From: Paenibacillus sp. XY044
Lineage (GTDB): Bacteria > Bacillota > Bacilli > Paenibacillales > Paenibacillaceae
Reading direction: 5' to 3'
Assembly: GCF_002257645.1 (NCBI RefSeq)
Contig: NZ_NQMO01000007.1
Coordinates: 310,001-374,000, forward strand
Length of the DNA stretch: 64,000 nucleotides
This document shows positions 9,863-18,386 of this stretch, piece after piece; positions within the stretch are counted from its first letter, which is position 1; each line of letters opens with the position of its first letter. Both the position numbers and the translations under genes were made by a program. A model generated the notes under the pieces. It did not search any database and was not told the DNA's origin. It worked only from the letters and a program-made list of their open reading frames with translations.

Positions 9863-10582
9863 CTATCGTTTCCGTTCGCTTTTACTCTGAGAAGCTAAAA
9901 TCCTTCTAACAATTTTTTTAGCAACATCTTCAGCCGATTTCATGGCACCTTTTTCTTTGGCTTCCTTAAAAAAAGTTGCAATGGCTAGTCCTTCTTGGTT
10001 TCGCGCCACCTCCTGCATAGGGGTATCAACCATACCTGGATCTATTTTGTATATGGTTAACGATTTATGATCCTCCAATTGTATGCAGGACGTGAACATA
10101 TTTAAAGCAGCCTTTGAAGCACAGTACAAGCTCATGCCAGCTGTCGCATCTTTAGCGGAACCAGAAGAGACGTTTACAATGATTCGATGGACTTTCCTCT
10201 CATCCGTTTGATTTATTAAAGACTGGGTTAACAGGATAGGAGCTAATAAGTTTGTCTGTATACTTTTTACTGTATCTTCAGGTTTGCAATTGTCTATATT
10301 CCCTAAAGGTGTTACTTGAGCTGCGTTATTAATCAATGTAATCGACTCTATTTCGCCATGAACTCGTTCCATTATTCCTTTAATTAATTCTGATATGCCA
10401 TCTGTGTTTTGCAGATCATATTTCACAAAATGTAATTTACAATCGTTTTGAGCTGCGAATTCGTTCAGAGAGTCATTATTGTTCCTTGCAACTGCAAAGA
10501 TAAGATGATTACGGTTAATAAGCTGTTTACAGATCTCAAAACCCAAACCACGAGACGTACCTGTAATAATAAATGCTCTCAT
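9863..10582 (-). CDS. SDR family oxidoreductase, YueD/benzil-reductase-like
   Basis: This 239-residue short-chain dehydrogenase resembles the sepiapterin/benzil reductase branch (YueD in Bacillus). Visible features are the nucleotide motif ITGTSRGLG, LINNAA in place of NNAG, the catalytic Ser in IVNVSSGSAKD, YCASKAALN with the Tyr/Lys pair, and the DPGMVDTPMQ stretch typical of this branch. It is probably a soluble NADPH-dependent carbonyl reductase of broad specificity. It is monocistronic: a strong terminator follows it, and 70 bases separate it from the phosphotransferase upstream. Base composition is more AT-rich than in the sugar operon to its left, in line with a mosaic accessory region. 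Confidence 0.85.
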   Translation of the reverse strand: MRAFIITGTSRGLGFEICKQLINRNHLIFAVARNNNDSLNEFAAQNDCKLHFVKYDLQNTDGISELIKGIMERVHGEIESITLINNAAQVTPLGNIDNCKPEDTVKSIQTNLLAPILLTQSLINQTDERKVHRIIVNVSSGSAKDATAGMSLYCASKAALNMFTSCIQLEDHKSLTIYKIDPGMVDTPMQEVARNQEGLAIATFFKEAKEKGAMKSAEDVAKKIVRRILASQSKSERKR

Positions 10583-10652
10583 GTATTTTCCCTCTTTCGA
10601 ATTTCGTTCACAAACTCAACGCTGCTAGACCTCTTTACAAGAACTTCTAGAA

Positions 10653-11636
10653 CTAGTCGATCAATGATAAACCCTTCATGATGCGCGTTTTACTATCTTG
10701 GATGAAATCGCGGGTCCAACCGTCCGGCTGACTTAGATCCCAGCTCCGGTACATACCCACAACTACAATAATTTCGCGTAGTCTGAGGAAAAGCTTCATC
10801 ATTTCCTTCCAGTCGTCCGGCATTTGGCGGCCGTCTTCTGTGTAGCCTAGCTCAAAATGTTTAATAAAATGCTCGTATTGCACCTTACGTTCAGACTTCG
10901 AATCTTCCCCGAATACATACAGCAAATAATAGAGCTGAATTGCAATGTCCTCGGCATACCAACTGTACTGACACTCATCGAAATCAAATAATGTTATCTG
11001 CCCTAATTCATCAACTGTGAAATTCCCTACATTAATATCACCATGAATTAAACCAAAGTTATCAGTATTAACAGGCAGGCTAGTTAAATGTTTTTTTATT
11101 TCTTCCAGGGCATGAAGAACCGGTTGAAGCTCTGACGGTAAATAATCTTTTGCTCGTAAGATGTATTCATTAAATTCCCAGGTGTGTCTTCTAGCCATTG
11201 GTTTGTAAAGTTTGGAGAGTTCATGAAGTCGGCCAGTAATGCGTCCGCATTGTTCATAAAGCATTAAATTCCCCAGGCATTCTGGATATCCGATTTTACT
11301 GCCGGGTGCATGTTTGAAAGAGGCCACGTAGAAATCCATCGCATTGCCTTGGATACATTCAAACTCTTTTCCATCAAGTGATGAAACCGGTTCTGAAACC
11401 AACATCCCTTTCTTCGAAAGATACCGAATCCATTCGATTTCAGCTGCAAGTCCTTCCGAAGTGCGAAGAGTACTTGGAGTAAATCGGAGAATGTATTTCA
11501 TTTCATTGCGATGATAGGAATAAATAAAGTTTTGAAAACCTCCAATGAGCGTTAGGTCCTTGGGACTGACTCCAAACCGCGCAGCGCCTTCAGTGACATG
11601 TTCGTCCTGGAACATTAATTTTATTTTTGGGTCCAT
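10653..11636 (-). CDS. Phosphotransferase (aminoglycoside phosphotransferase/choline kinase fold)
   Basis: This 327-residue soluble kinase-fold protein carries the Brenner-type catalytic motif LIHGDINVGNF and the metal-binding ITLFDFDECQYSWYAEDIA, both characteristic of the APH/homoserine-kinase superfamily. The N-terminal lobe shows the RFTPSTLRTSE strand region. Family members phosphorylate small hydroxyl or amino compounds (antibiotics, homoserine, choline, sugars), and the substrate here cannot be told. AAGGAGA lies 6 bases before the ATG. It has no operon partners. It is probably a housekeeping or detoxification phosphotransferase rather than a known resistance gene, since no close match to a named aminoglycoside enzyme is recognised. 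Confidence 0.8.
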   Translation of the reverse strand: MDPKIKLMFQDEHVTEGAARFGVSPKDLTLIGGFQNFIYSYHRNEMKYILRFTPSTLRTSEGLAAEIEWIRYLSKKGMLVSEPVSSLDGKEFECIQGNAMDFYVASFKHAPGSKIGYPECLGNLMLYEQCGRITGRLHELSKLYKPMARRHTWEFNEYILRAKDYLPSELQPVLHALEEIKKHLTSLPVNTDNFGLIHGDINVGNFTVDELGQITLFDFDECQYSWYAEDIAIQLYYLLYVFGEDSKSERKVQYEHFIKHFELGYTEDGRQMPDDWKEMMKLFLRLREIIVVVGMYRSWDLSQPDGWTRDFIQDSKTRIMKGLSLID

Positions 11637-12048
11637 GAGTTCTCCTTGGTCATTGAATCTTGATTAAATAAATAATTCCTAACTCATTGCTATTATCTCA
11701 TTCTATTACATTGAATGCCTGGTGACATTTGGAAGCCCCACTTTCGAAAATATCTATTCAATGACAATATTACTAATCCATATTTTTACAGTCAACAAGA
11801 GCTCGCCGTCTGGTTGCCTCCGACACCTCTGGAGTCCATTTCCTTCGACGTCTGCGAATGCGGAGGATGCGACGTCCTCCCCACCAAACGATATCGATTA
11901 AACACAAAAAGCCGCAGCTACGCGGCTATTAAGAGTGAATGTTCGGCCCTTCTTGTGGAATGACACTTTCGGCATATGCTCACTTTAGGATCAAAATTCG
12001 CTTTGAGGTAAATTAGATGATGATAATGATGCTATCAAGTAGCTTGCC
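11637..12048. other. Intergenic region with one terminator
   Basis: About 410 bases without a convincing gene. A plus-strand frame at 11715-11963 exists but has no ribosome site and runs through the hairpin at 11910-11927, so it is not accepted. The only feature supported is that terminator. Confidence 0.45.
11905..11930 (-). terminator. Terminator of the kinase-fold gene (CACAAAAAGCCGC type)
   Basis: AGCCGC at 11910-11915 pairs with GCGGCT at 11922-11927, preceded on the plus strand by ACACAAAAA, which becomes a T run on the minus strand. The same pattern recurs at 51987-52011 and 56935-56963, each just downstream of a minus-strand gene. Confidence 0.6.
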
Positions 12049-12474
12049 TCACCATTTAAAATTCCCATAGTCAATTACAACGATCTCATTATTCGACTTA
12101 AGACGTATGTTTTCGTAGTTGGGTTTACCGTTATTCGTTGTTACTTCGAATGGAAGGACTCCGTAATATCTGAACTTAGCTTTCATGGCAAAGAGTCTTC
12201 GCATATTTGTATTGTTTTTTTTGAAATTCGAACAATAACGTTTCATGACTAACCAGTCATATCCATCCCCATATTGTTGAACCCGAGCAAGATGTTTCTT
12301 TATCTTTGAAGGAGATAACTTGTATAACATCACCTCTTTCTTGTTACTCTTTATCCCGTACTTAGATTTAGCTACTTTTAGTACAAAATTATTCCCAAGA
12401 ACATAAACAACTCGCCTTGCACCTACTCCGATAATCTTTTTGTGGCTGATCAGTTCCTTAATATTCTTATTCAA
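12049..12474 (-). CDS. Very small protein-kinase-fold protein
   Basis: This 141-residue protein resembles a minimised eukaryote-type kinase. A glycine-rich loop-like IGVGARRVVYVLG is followed by VLKVAKS, where the Lys fits the ATP-anchoring residue, then KKEVMLYK with a Glu fitting helix C. Near the end, ENIRLKSNNEIVVIDYGNFKW gives an Asn and an Asp-Tyr-Gly in the places of the catalytic-loop Asn and DFG. The classical HRD segment is not recognisable, and the protein ends right after the metal-binding motif, so the usual C-lobe is missing. A normal kinase domain is about 250 residues. It is AT-rich and lysine-rich, unlike its neighbours, and resembles phage-type mini-kinases. It could be active, a degraded kinase or a binding protein. 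Confidence 0.6.
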   Translation of the reverse strand: MNKNIKELISHKKIIGVGARRVVYVLGNNFVLKVAKSKYGIKSNKKEVMLYKLSPSKIKKHLARVQQYGDGYDWLVMKRYCSNFKKNNTNMRRLFAMKAKFRYYGVLPFEVTTNNGKPNYENIRLKSNNEIVVIDYGNFKW

Positions 12475-12720
12475 GTGGTTGAAGTACCCTCCTCTTAGTA
12501 AAAGGATGTGAAAAGTTTTTGAATGTAAATCACCCTTCAGAGAAGAGTTAATTCATGTATATGCAGGTCGCTGAAAATGAATTGGATGAATAAATCATTG
12601 AAAATGCCCCACATTCTAAGCATTATCCGAAAAACAGGCGAATCGAAGTTGCTCCTTACTTCCCAATGATGTATATTCATTTTATATCGACATTACTGCA
12701 GGTCTAAAAAAGGAGGAGCC

Positions 12721-13323
12721 ATGTCACCACGTACCAAAGAACAGAATGACGCGATCCGGGAGATGCGGATGAACCAAATTATGCAAGCGGCTGCGGAAGT
12801 GTATTTGGAGAAGGGCATTCATTTGGAAATACGCGATGTTGCGGTTAAGGCAGAGCTCGGATACGGAACCGTGTATCATTACTACAAAAATAAGCACATG
12901 CTTTTGGAAGATTTACTGTGGGATGCCCTGTATCGAGCGGAGTCGGCCGTACTGCCCGCTTTGACCGGGGACGGTGTCAGTTTGCATAAAGCTGAGTCGT
13001 TCTCCAGGCTGCTCCTGCAGGAGTGCGTCCAAGATCCTTCCGTATTTATTTTGCTTAAAACGGTTGCGGATAATTTTCATCACTTCCCGGGAAACCGGTT
13101 TATTAAGCTGTCTGCCGATTTTCAGGAACGGATCTATTTGCCGTTTGTGGAAATGATTCGCGAAGAAATCGGTTCCACGTCACCGGAGAAAACAGCTAAT
13201 CTGATATTTGGCTCGCTTGTGGGCTGCGCAGCTTTGAACATCCATCACAATATGCAAAGCGAGATGGATGTGGATAGCATCGTCGATATGATCTTTTCAG
13301 GCATACAGGCAAAGGAGAGATAA
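12721..13323 (+). CDS. TetR/AcrR family transcriptional regulator
   Basis: This is a 200-residue dimeric repressor-type protein. The N-terminal helix-turn-helix is clear: NQIMQAAAEVYLEKGIHLEI, then AELGYGTVYHYYKNKHMLLE, the standard TetR recognition region. The C-terminal ligand and dimer domain is of unknown specificity. GGAGGAGCC stands directly before the ATG. The gene ends 5 bases before the methionine aminopeptidase gene, and both share one transcription unit ending at the terminator at 14083-14131, so it probably autoregulates and controls the aminopeptidase. That pairing is unusual. Confidence 0.88.
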   Translation: MSPRTKEQNDAIREMRMNQIMQAAAEVYLEKGIHLEIRDVAVKAELGYGTVYHYYKNKHMLLEDLLWDALYRAESAVLPALTGDGVSLHKAESFSRLLLQECVQDPSVFILLKTVADNFHHFPGNRFIKLSADFQERIYLPFVEMIREEIGSTSPEKTANLIFGSLVGCAALNIHHNMQSEMDVDSIVDMIFSGIQAKER

Positions 13324-13328
13324 ATGGA

Positions 13329-14075
13329 ATGGTCACCCTGAAATCTAAAGCAGAAATTGAAGAAATGAGAAAAGCCGGCCAAATTGTCGCTGCTTTTCAT
13401 CAAGCAATCGCAAATATGATCCGGCCGGGTATCTCGACGCTCGATATCGAGTCGTTTGCACTACGGTTCCTGAAGGAGAATGATGCCAAGGCTTATACGA
13501 TAGGCTACAACGGTTATCCGTTTGCAACATGTGCGTCTGTCAACGACGTCATAGCGCATGGTTTTCCGAACCAGAAGCCGCTCAAGGAAGGCGACATCGT
13601 CACAATCGACATCGTCGCGGAAGCGGACGGCTGGATCGGCGATTCCGCTTGGAGTTATGCGGTCGGCGAGGTATCGGAAGAAGCACGTAAACTGATGCGG
13701 GTAACGAAGGAATGCTTAGATCTTGGTATCGAAAAAGCTGTCGTCGGAAACCGAATCGGCGATGTGATGCATGCGGTTCAAACCCATGCCGAGCGAAACG
13801 GATTCTCGGTGGTGCGCGATCTGCTCGGTCACGGAGTTGGAAGAGAGATGCATGAGGAACCTAATTATCCCCACGTCGGGAAGCCGGGCAAAGGGTTCCG
13901 CTTGAAGGAAGGGATGGTTCTTACCATCGAGCCGATGATAAATGCCGGAAAAGCGTTAATGACGGTTGATGCCGACGGATGGACCGCCAGAACCGCTGAT
14001 GGCTCGCTTTCCGCACAGTACGAGCATACGATCGCCATTACTGCGGATGGACCGATTATATTGACCAAACAATAA
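13329..14075 (+). CDS. map: Methionine aminopeptidase, type I
   Basis: This 248-residue cytoplasmic metalloprotease removes N-terminal methionine from nascent proteins. The pita-bread metal ligands are visible in order: Asp in TIDIVAEADG, Asp in WIGDSAWSYA, His in LLGHGVGREMHEEP, Glu in LTIEPMIN and Glu in YEHTIAI. The substrate His lies in NDVIAHGFP. There is no N-terminal zinc-finger extension, as expected for bacterial type Ia. AGGAGA at 13313-13318 serves the ATG at 13329; an ATG at 13324 is out of frame and gives only a five-codon peptide. This is likely a second, YflG-like copy, because the housekeeping gene normally sits in the ribosomal protein region, which is not in this window. Control by the TetR upstream is inferred. 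Confidence 0.92.
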   Translation: MVTLKSKAEIEEMRKAGQIVAAFHQAIANMIRPGISTLDIESFALRFLKENDAKAYTIGYNGYPFATCASVNDVIAHGFPNQKPLKEGDIVTIDIVAEADGWIGDSAWSYAVGEVSEEARKLMRVTKECLDLGIEKAVVGNRIGDVMHAVQTHAERNGFSVVRDLLGHGVGREMHEEPNYPHVGKPGKGFRLKEGMVLTIEPMINAGKALMTVDADGWTARTADGSLSAQYEHTIAITADGPIILTKQ

Positions 14076-14082
14076 TTTCATT

Positions 14083-14131
14083 AAAAATCGGCCACTGTTC
14101 GCATGCTTGTGAAAGGGCCGATTTTTGTTTT
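14083..14131 (+). terminator. Strong intrinsic terminator after the tetR-map unit
   Basis: AAAAATCGGCC at 14083-14093 pairs with GGCCGATTTTT at 14116-14126, followed by GTTTTTC. It lies 8 bases after the aminopeptidase stop. The A/T arms make it potentially bidirectional, so it may also stop the convergent oxidoreductase gene. Confidence 0.88.
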
Positions 14132-14191
14132 TCTTGAATTGCTACATCGGGAAGATCCCTGCTTAACGGATCTTAATATCTCAACTGTATG

Positions 14192-14878
14192 TTATCGTCC
14201 AACATTAACGATCTTCCTTACCCAGGTTGGTTCACTCGTCGCCGCCCGCACGAGGCAGTCGGCACAGTCTATAAAGGGGAGCGACCGGAATGGAGCGATG
14301 CGAGCTGATGGACCTGCAGTATATTTCAAAGTGGCAGCCACGTCACGAAGTCCGGCCGGTCGTACAATAACCCAATCCAGGTCACTCCGCTGCACCGCAC
14401 GCTCGGCAATGGCCTTGTCCTTGATCGCCTTCGAGAAGATACTCTGGTGAATACGCATTGCCCACCGATTGACTGCGGAAAGTTCTTTCCCGTCGCTCAG
14501 ACCAATGCCGCTCTGCATGACTAAGCGCTTAACTCCAGCACGCTGACAGGCCGCAAGGATATTCGGAGTTCCCTCCGACATGACGGTACCCGGCGAAAAA
14601 TTTGCCGCAAGCATATTCGGGATTCCCTTCGACATGAAGGTACCCGGCGGGAAGTTTTTTGTTGGGCCTATGCAACTGATTACCACATCTGTACCGGCAA
14701 TGGCATTTGCCATACTCGACGCGTCGAATACATACCCCTGCCGAGTGCTGAGCCGCTCTGCGGGGGTTATGACTTCCGGCCGGCGAGCCACGGCTACAAC
14801 CTCATGTCCCAATTCAAGTGCCCTCTCCATCACTTTCCTTCCAGTTGCCCCTGTTGCTCCAATAACCGCGATTTTCAT
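14192..14878 (-). CDS. NAD(P)-binding NmrA-like oxidoreductase
   Basis: This 228-residue atypical short-chain dehydrogenase has the Rossmann motif IGATGATGRKVMERALELGH at its start and the VIVRPAGL segment used by NmrA/SDR_a5 proteins before the C-terminal end. Members are NAD(P)H-dependent reductases or redox sensors without the classical YxxxK. AAGGGGAA lies 8 bases before the ATG. A TetR gene is divergent across 207 bases and probably represses it. An oddity lies in the middle: an 18-residue segment is present twice in tandem (NFPPGTFMSKGIPNMLAA, then NFSPGTVMSEGTPNILAA), where relatives have one copy. The extra copy lengthens a surface region next to the cofactor and may alter function. 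Confidence 0.85.
   Translation of the reverse strand: MKIAVIGATGATGRKVMERALELGHEVVAVARRPEVITPAERLSTRQGYVFDASSMANAIAGTDVVISCIGPTKNFPPGTFMSKGIPNMLAANFSPGTVMSEGTPNILAACQRAGVKRLVMQSGIGLSDGKELSAVNRWAMRIHQSIFSKAIKDKAIAERAVQRSDLDWVIVRPAGLRDVAATLKYTAGPSARIAPFRSLPFIDCADCLVRAATSEPTWVRKIVNVGR
14550..14657. repeat. Diverged 54-bp tandem duplication inside the NmrA-like gene
   Basis: Two units of exactly 54 bases (14550-14603 and 14604-14657) both begin GCCGCAAG and share ATATTCGG, TTCCCT/TTCCCT and TACCCGGCG blocks. The length is 18 codons, so the reading frame is kept. Several substitutions separate the copies, so the duplication is not recent. Confidence 0.8.
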
Positions 14879-15085
14879 TGAGGTGTTCCCCTTCGATTAG
14901 TGATCATGATTAAATCCATCTCCATAGATGCACATAAAATGCACATTAGTATATTAAGAAACGACTATGTATAATTGTAAACGGAAGTAGAAAGTCTACA
15001 ATGATTAAAAAGGCAGGTTCCGTGCATTAGTTCACAAACCTCTTATAATTGTGTATTTATTTTCAGGAAAGCTGGTGATTCTCAA
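14879..15085. promoter_or_regulatory. Divergent control region of the NmrA-like gene and TetR gene
   Basis: The 207-bp gap contains the octamer ATGCACAT twice, at 14928-14935 and 14939-14946, 11 bases apart and so on the same face of the helix. It is a candidate binding site for the TetR protein encoded at 15086. No clear -10/-35 pair was assigned. Confidence 0.35.
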
Positions 15086-15664
15086 GTGGTAAAAATGGAT
15101 CGAAGGATACGCAAATCCCAAGAAGCAATAAAAATGGCGGTTATTGATCTGATGAATGAAAAAAATTTCGATCAGATTACGATACAAGATATTTCCGACA
15201 GGGCAGATGTTAGCCGAAGAACCATCTATCTTCACTACGTGGACAAATTTGATCTTCTGGATAAGCTCATCGAAGAACATATTGACGAGATGCGGGAACT
15301 CTGCGATTCAACAGACGATGACGCCGATTATATCGATGCGGGGTTGTTATGGTTCGATTATTTCGAGCGTCATTCTTTATTCTTCTCCGCATTGCTAGCG
15401 AGTAAAGGGAGCGCTTTTTTCCGCAATCGATTCCTTGAGTTTTTTCTCCAAGAATTAGAGAAGAAAGAGAACAACATGCCAGAAGGGAACAATCAAGGAT
15501 TAACTGACGGTGCGGATGTTGATGACCAATTTTTAGGAGCGGCTATCGTAGGGGTAGTGGAATGGTGGTTCAAGAATGGAAAACCTCTCCCTCCTTCCTT
15601 TATGGCTCAACGATTGGGTTCATTGCTTAGACGGAATCTTGAAGCTGACTTAACGCCTGCATGA
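15086..15664 (+). CDS. TetR/AcrR family transcriptional regulator
   Basis: This 192-residue repressor-type protein has the N-terminal helix-turn-helix in KSQEAIKMAVIDLMNEKNFD, then ISDRADVSRRTIYLHYVDKF, the typical TetR fold. The C-terminal half has a PTR2/TetR_C-like acidic segment and a FFKNGKPLPP-type end (WWFKNGKPLPP) common in regulators of divergent oxidoreductases. The GTG at 15086 is preferred because GGTGAT lies 7 bases upstream; an ATG at 15095 is the alternative. It is divergent from the NmrA-like oxidoreductase, its most likely target, in the usual local-repressor arrangement. The inducer is unknown. Confidence 0.86.
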   Translation: MVKMDRRIRKSQEAIKMAVIDLMNEKNFDQITIQDISDRADVSRRTIYLHYVDKFDLLDKLIEEHIDEMRELCDSTDDDADYIDAGLLWFDYFERHSLFFSALLASKGSAFFRNRFLEFFLQELEKKENNMPEGNNQGLTDGADVDDQFLGAAIVGVVEWWFKNGKPLPPSFMAQRLGSLLRRNLEADLTPA

Positions 15665-16326
15665 AGGAAATCTCCACCCTATATTGAAATGACGTAAACA
15701 TACCTTGTCTGGTCAAACCCAACACGATAATGCACTCCAAATTCTTCCTCCCTGAGCGGATTAAGAAAAAAATTCTTCCTACTTGTAATACTTCCCCGGT
15801 CCCCCTATTACTGGCGGCATTTACATCATGAATTTGAAAACTTCATTTCAAAGATCGGTGTTAGATCATATGAATGTTGATCAAATCACTACACTGAAAG
15901 TTGAGATATATACACTAGCTTAGGATCCTCAAGAGGTGTTTTATGTTATTCCACTAAACGATAAGGGAATGTCTAGGCACAGATTCACGATTCGGAATGA
16001 AAATACGATGGCAATATCGGATGCTATAGCCTACAAAGCAATTAAAAGCCTGCTGTTCGGAAAAATTCCGAAACAGCAGGCTTCTTCTAAGAAAAAAAGC
16101 AGTTCTCCTTCACCTGTTTCATTGGCGCGAGGGTGGCTGCTCAAAGAAAGAAACAATTCCGTATAACCTCATATTTCTTCATAAATAGAAATGCTGTCCT
16201 TTATCTCCAAACAACTCGCCATTATTTATGTTATGGTTCACCCTAACATCTGAACAGCGACATCGAATGGCCGAAGATTACCCGATCATCCTGTTAATCC
16301 CTACAATTAGTTGACCTTGTTGCAAC
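15665..16326. other. Gene-poor stretch with a terminator and a possible gene remnant
   Basis: About 660 bases without an intact gene. On the minus strand, 15679-15804 encodes a 41-residue protein-like fragment ending in YRVGFDQTRYVYVISI, closed upstream by a stop and without a start or ribosome site; it may be the tail of a lost gene. A strong hairpin follows at 16046-16083. A 76-residue plus-strand frame at 15936-16166 reads through that hairpin and is not accepted. Confidence 0.4.
16046..16083. terminator. Long perfect hairpin terminator
   Basis: AAGCCTGCTGTT at 16046-16057, plus CGGAA, pairs with TTCCG and AACAGCAGGCTT ending at 16083, with a very short loop and one extra A. T-rich sequence flanks it on both strands (CTTCTT on plus, TTTTAAT on minus). 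The transcript it ends is unclear. Confidence 0.7.
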
Positions 16327-17511
16327 TTACGCATGTGCTCCTGTCCCCACTCGGCCAAAGGTCAGTTGGGGCTGCCCCCCAAGAAAGTACCCGATTCGCT
16401 CTGCCTGGTCGTTGAGCTCGCGGCGCTGCATCGCGGTAAGGTTACCAAATGGTTCCACTGTAATCAACAGATTTCGACTGGATTTACGCAAATTCCAAAC
16501 ACCTGCAACAACGCCGTCCAAGAGCATAACCGGGAAGTTGCCAGCTTGGCCTCCGGACAATGCCCGTTTGGCAGCTACTCCGGGAAATAACCTATCGCGC
16601 GGATGACAGCCAACCGTGTAGGCGTCGAAGTAGGGCAGTAGCCGAACGCCTCGGGGCTCTGTTGATGGGAACAAGGTGTCACCAGACAGTACCCATGCCG
16701 TATCTCCATCAACATCTACCTCTTGAAGCTCATCAGCCATCGCGCTGAATAGCTCCGCCGCCCATCTCGGAGGTGCATTCAACCACTTTGCGAACTGTTG
16801 TGACGTGGCAGGTCCGTAAGCATATAAATAGTGTTTTACGACCTGGATGAGGGCTGTGTGTCCATCCATCGTACGAAATCCGGGAAGATGACGTTTGGGA
16901 CTGATATAAGTGACTTTGCGGCCCCGGTTAGGTCCATAACACAATGCTCCTCGAATACCTGCTATCGCCAAAGCTAGACGCCATCTAGGCCACATCCCTC
17001 CAAATGCAGGCATAACCGGATCGGCAGCCCAAGATCCGGTGGCGCCGATCACCGCTTCATCCAACTCGTCAACAGTCATCTCAGTACGCACTGCCGAGAG
17101 GACTTCAATAACCTCTTCGATCTGTTCGGGTGTCAATCTCACGCCCTCGGGAAGGCTGGTCGGGTCTCTTGGAGTGCTACCGGACGATAAAGGGATGGCA
17201 GTTAACGCTCCGGTCCACATGGGCAAATCCTCAGAAGCCAGCAGATGTACGGTACCGCGCGGTCCGAACGCTTTGACCAGACTCCGCTCGCTCCACAAGG
17301 CGTCGTGGATATGTTCGCGCTTTGCTGCTGCTGTCCGCAGCCCGATCGACAACTCTGCTGCCGACATGACCTGAGCGTGAATGCCGCAGAGCGTGCTGGC
17401 GACTTGGGCAAACGGAATTCCCTCGAGTGATGCTGATAGCCCATGACGTTCTAAACGCCTGGCACAGATCTCGGTCCAAGTTAATCGTGGTCTTTCTGTG
17501 ATTGCTGGCAA
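16327..17511 (-). CDS. Winged-helix DNA-binding protein, AlkZ/YcaQ-like (HTH_42)
   Basis: This 394-residue cytoplasmic protein belongs to the winged-helix family that includes the AlkZ DNA glycosylase of Streptomyces. Supporting stretches are LTWTEICARRLERHGL at the N-terminus, CGIHAQVMSAAELSIGLR (the region holding the Gln-containing catalytic loop in AlkZ), FGPRGTVHLLASEDLP and the C-terminal VFDG-like MLLDGVVAGVWNLR. Characterised members unhook interstrand crosslinks or remove alkylated bases, while other members are of unknown use, so DNA repair is likely but not proven here. It is more GC-rich than the genes on its right and looks actinobacterial in character, which may indicate transfer. 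It stands 75 bases after the azoreductase gene on the same strand. Confidence 0.78.
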   Translation of the reverse strand: MPAITERPRLTWTEICARRLERHGLSASLEGIPFAQVASTLCGIHAQVMSAAELSIGLRTAAAKREHIHDALWSERSLVKAFGPRGTVHLLASEDLPMWTGALTAIPLSSGSTPRDPTSLPEGVRLTPEQIEEVIEVLSAVRTEMTVDELDEAVIGATGSWAADPVMPAFGGMWPRWRLALAIAGIRGALCYGPNRGRKVTYISPKRHLPGFRTMDGHTALIQVVKHYLYAYGPATSQQFAKWLNAPPRWAAELFSAMADELQEVDVDGDTAWVLSGDTLFPSTEPRGVRLLPYFDAYTVGCHPRDRLFPGVAAKRALSGGQAGNFPVMLLDGVVAGVWNLRKSSRNLLITVEPFGNLTAMQRRELNDQAERIGYFLGGQPQLTFGRVGTGAHA

Positions 17512-17586
17512 AAGAGTTCACCCTTTCCATGTATGTGCTTAATCCACCAGATAGCGGATTGTCACCGCCTCTATATTTCCGAACAT

Positions 17587-18213
17587 TCAAAACCGGACTG
17601 CTAACGCCGCAGTGTTCCGAAGCCCATCTTCGATAATGATATTGGAGTCGTCGCCATGCTGTTGATGACCTTCGATGACCACCAATTCCGGATTCCGTAT
17701 GCCCCACAAGCCGATCATGTTCCGCATATAAGTCACTGCCATCTCATAGGGCGCCATATAATCGATCGAATAGTTGCCGCCGCGAGCGTTGAGCAATACA
17801 ACCTTCTTATCTGCCGCCAGTCCGATCGGGCCTTCCGAAGTATAACGGAATGTCTTGCCTGCTTGCGTAAGATAAGATATATAAGTAATTAGCGGCGCAG
17901 GAACCGTACTGTTCCATAGCGGAAAGGCGAAAGCGATCTTATCCATTTCGAGGAACTGGTCCAAGTACCGATTGACCAGTTGTGCCGCTTTCTCTTCGTT
18001 CGGAGTGGGCACTAAACCTTGATTCAACTTGTGTAGTCCGCTGATGGCCTTATCGCCATAATAAGGCAGTTCGGCATCATAGAGGTCAAGCACCTCTACC
18101 CGATCATCCGGGTGGGCTTCTTGGTAAGCCTGCAAGAAAGCCTCGTACATCCTAACACTTACGGATTGATCGGCTGGCCGATCATTTGCTTTTACCATCA
18201 ACAATTTTGCCAT
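17587..18213 (-). CDS. azoR: FMN-dependent NADH-azoreductase
   Basis: This 208-residue flavodoxin-like reductase reduces azo and quinone compounds with NADH as a two-electron donor. Family marks are the N-terminal MAKLLMVKANDRPADQSVSV strand and phosphate-binding loop, FAFPLWNSTVPAPLITYISY (the FMN-isoalloxazine loop), GKTFRYTSEGPIGLAADKKV and LLNARGGNYS. The length matches AzoR (about 205-211). It lies upstream of and co-directional with the AlkZ-like gene with a 75-base gap, so a shared transcript is possible and would suggest a chemical-stress theme. Confidence 0.9.
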   Translation of the reverse strand: MAKLLMVKANDRPADQSVSVRMYEAFLQAYQEAHPDDRVEVLDLYDAELPYYGDKAISGLHKLNQGLVPTPNEEKAAQLVNRYLDQFLEMDKIAFAFPLWNSTVPAPLITYISYLTQAGKTFRYTSEGPIGLAADKKVVLLNARGGNYSIDYMAPYEMAVTYMRNMIGLWGIRNPELVVIEGHQQHGDDSNIIIEDGLRNTAALAVRF

Positions 18214-18386
18214 ATGTAAATCTCCTCCTAAGGTTCTGTCTCATTTGTTTCTGACAACCTCAGGATAATCTAATAAATATGACAACTGATTGTCATACTT
18301 CGGAATATCGATCTAGCAGGCGGAAAGTAATAAGCAATTACATGGAAAGAACGGTTGGAGTGCCCACTGTGTTACGAGTTCAAGCA

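Noticed and set aside
11715..11963. 82-residue plus-strand ORF
   Set aside because: No ribosome site, runs through a terminator hairpin, and composition is not gene-like.
15936..16166. 76-residue plus-strand ORF
   Set aside because: Passes through a perfect terminator hairpin and has no ribosome site.
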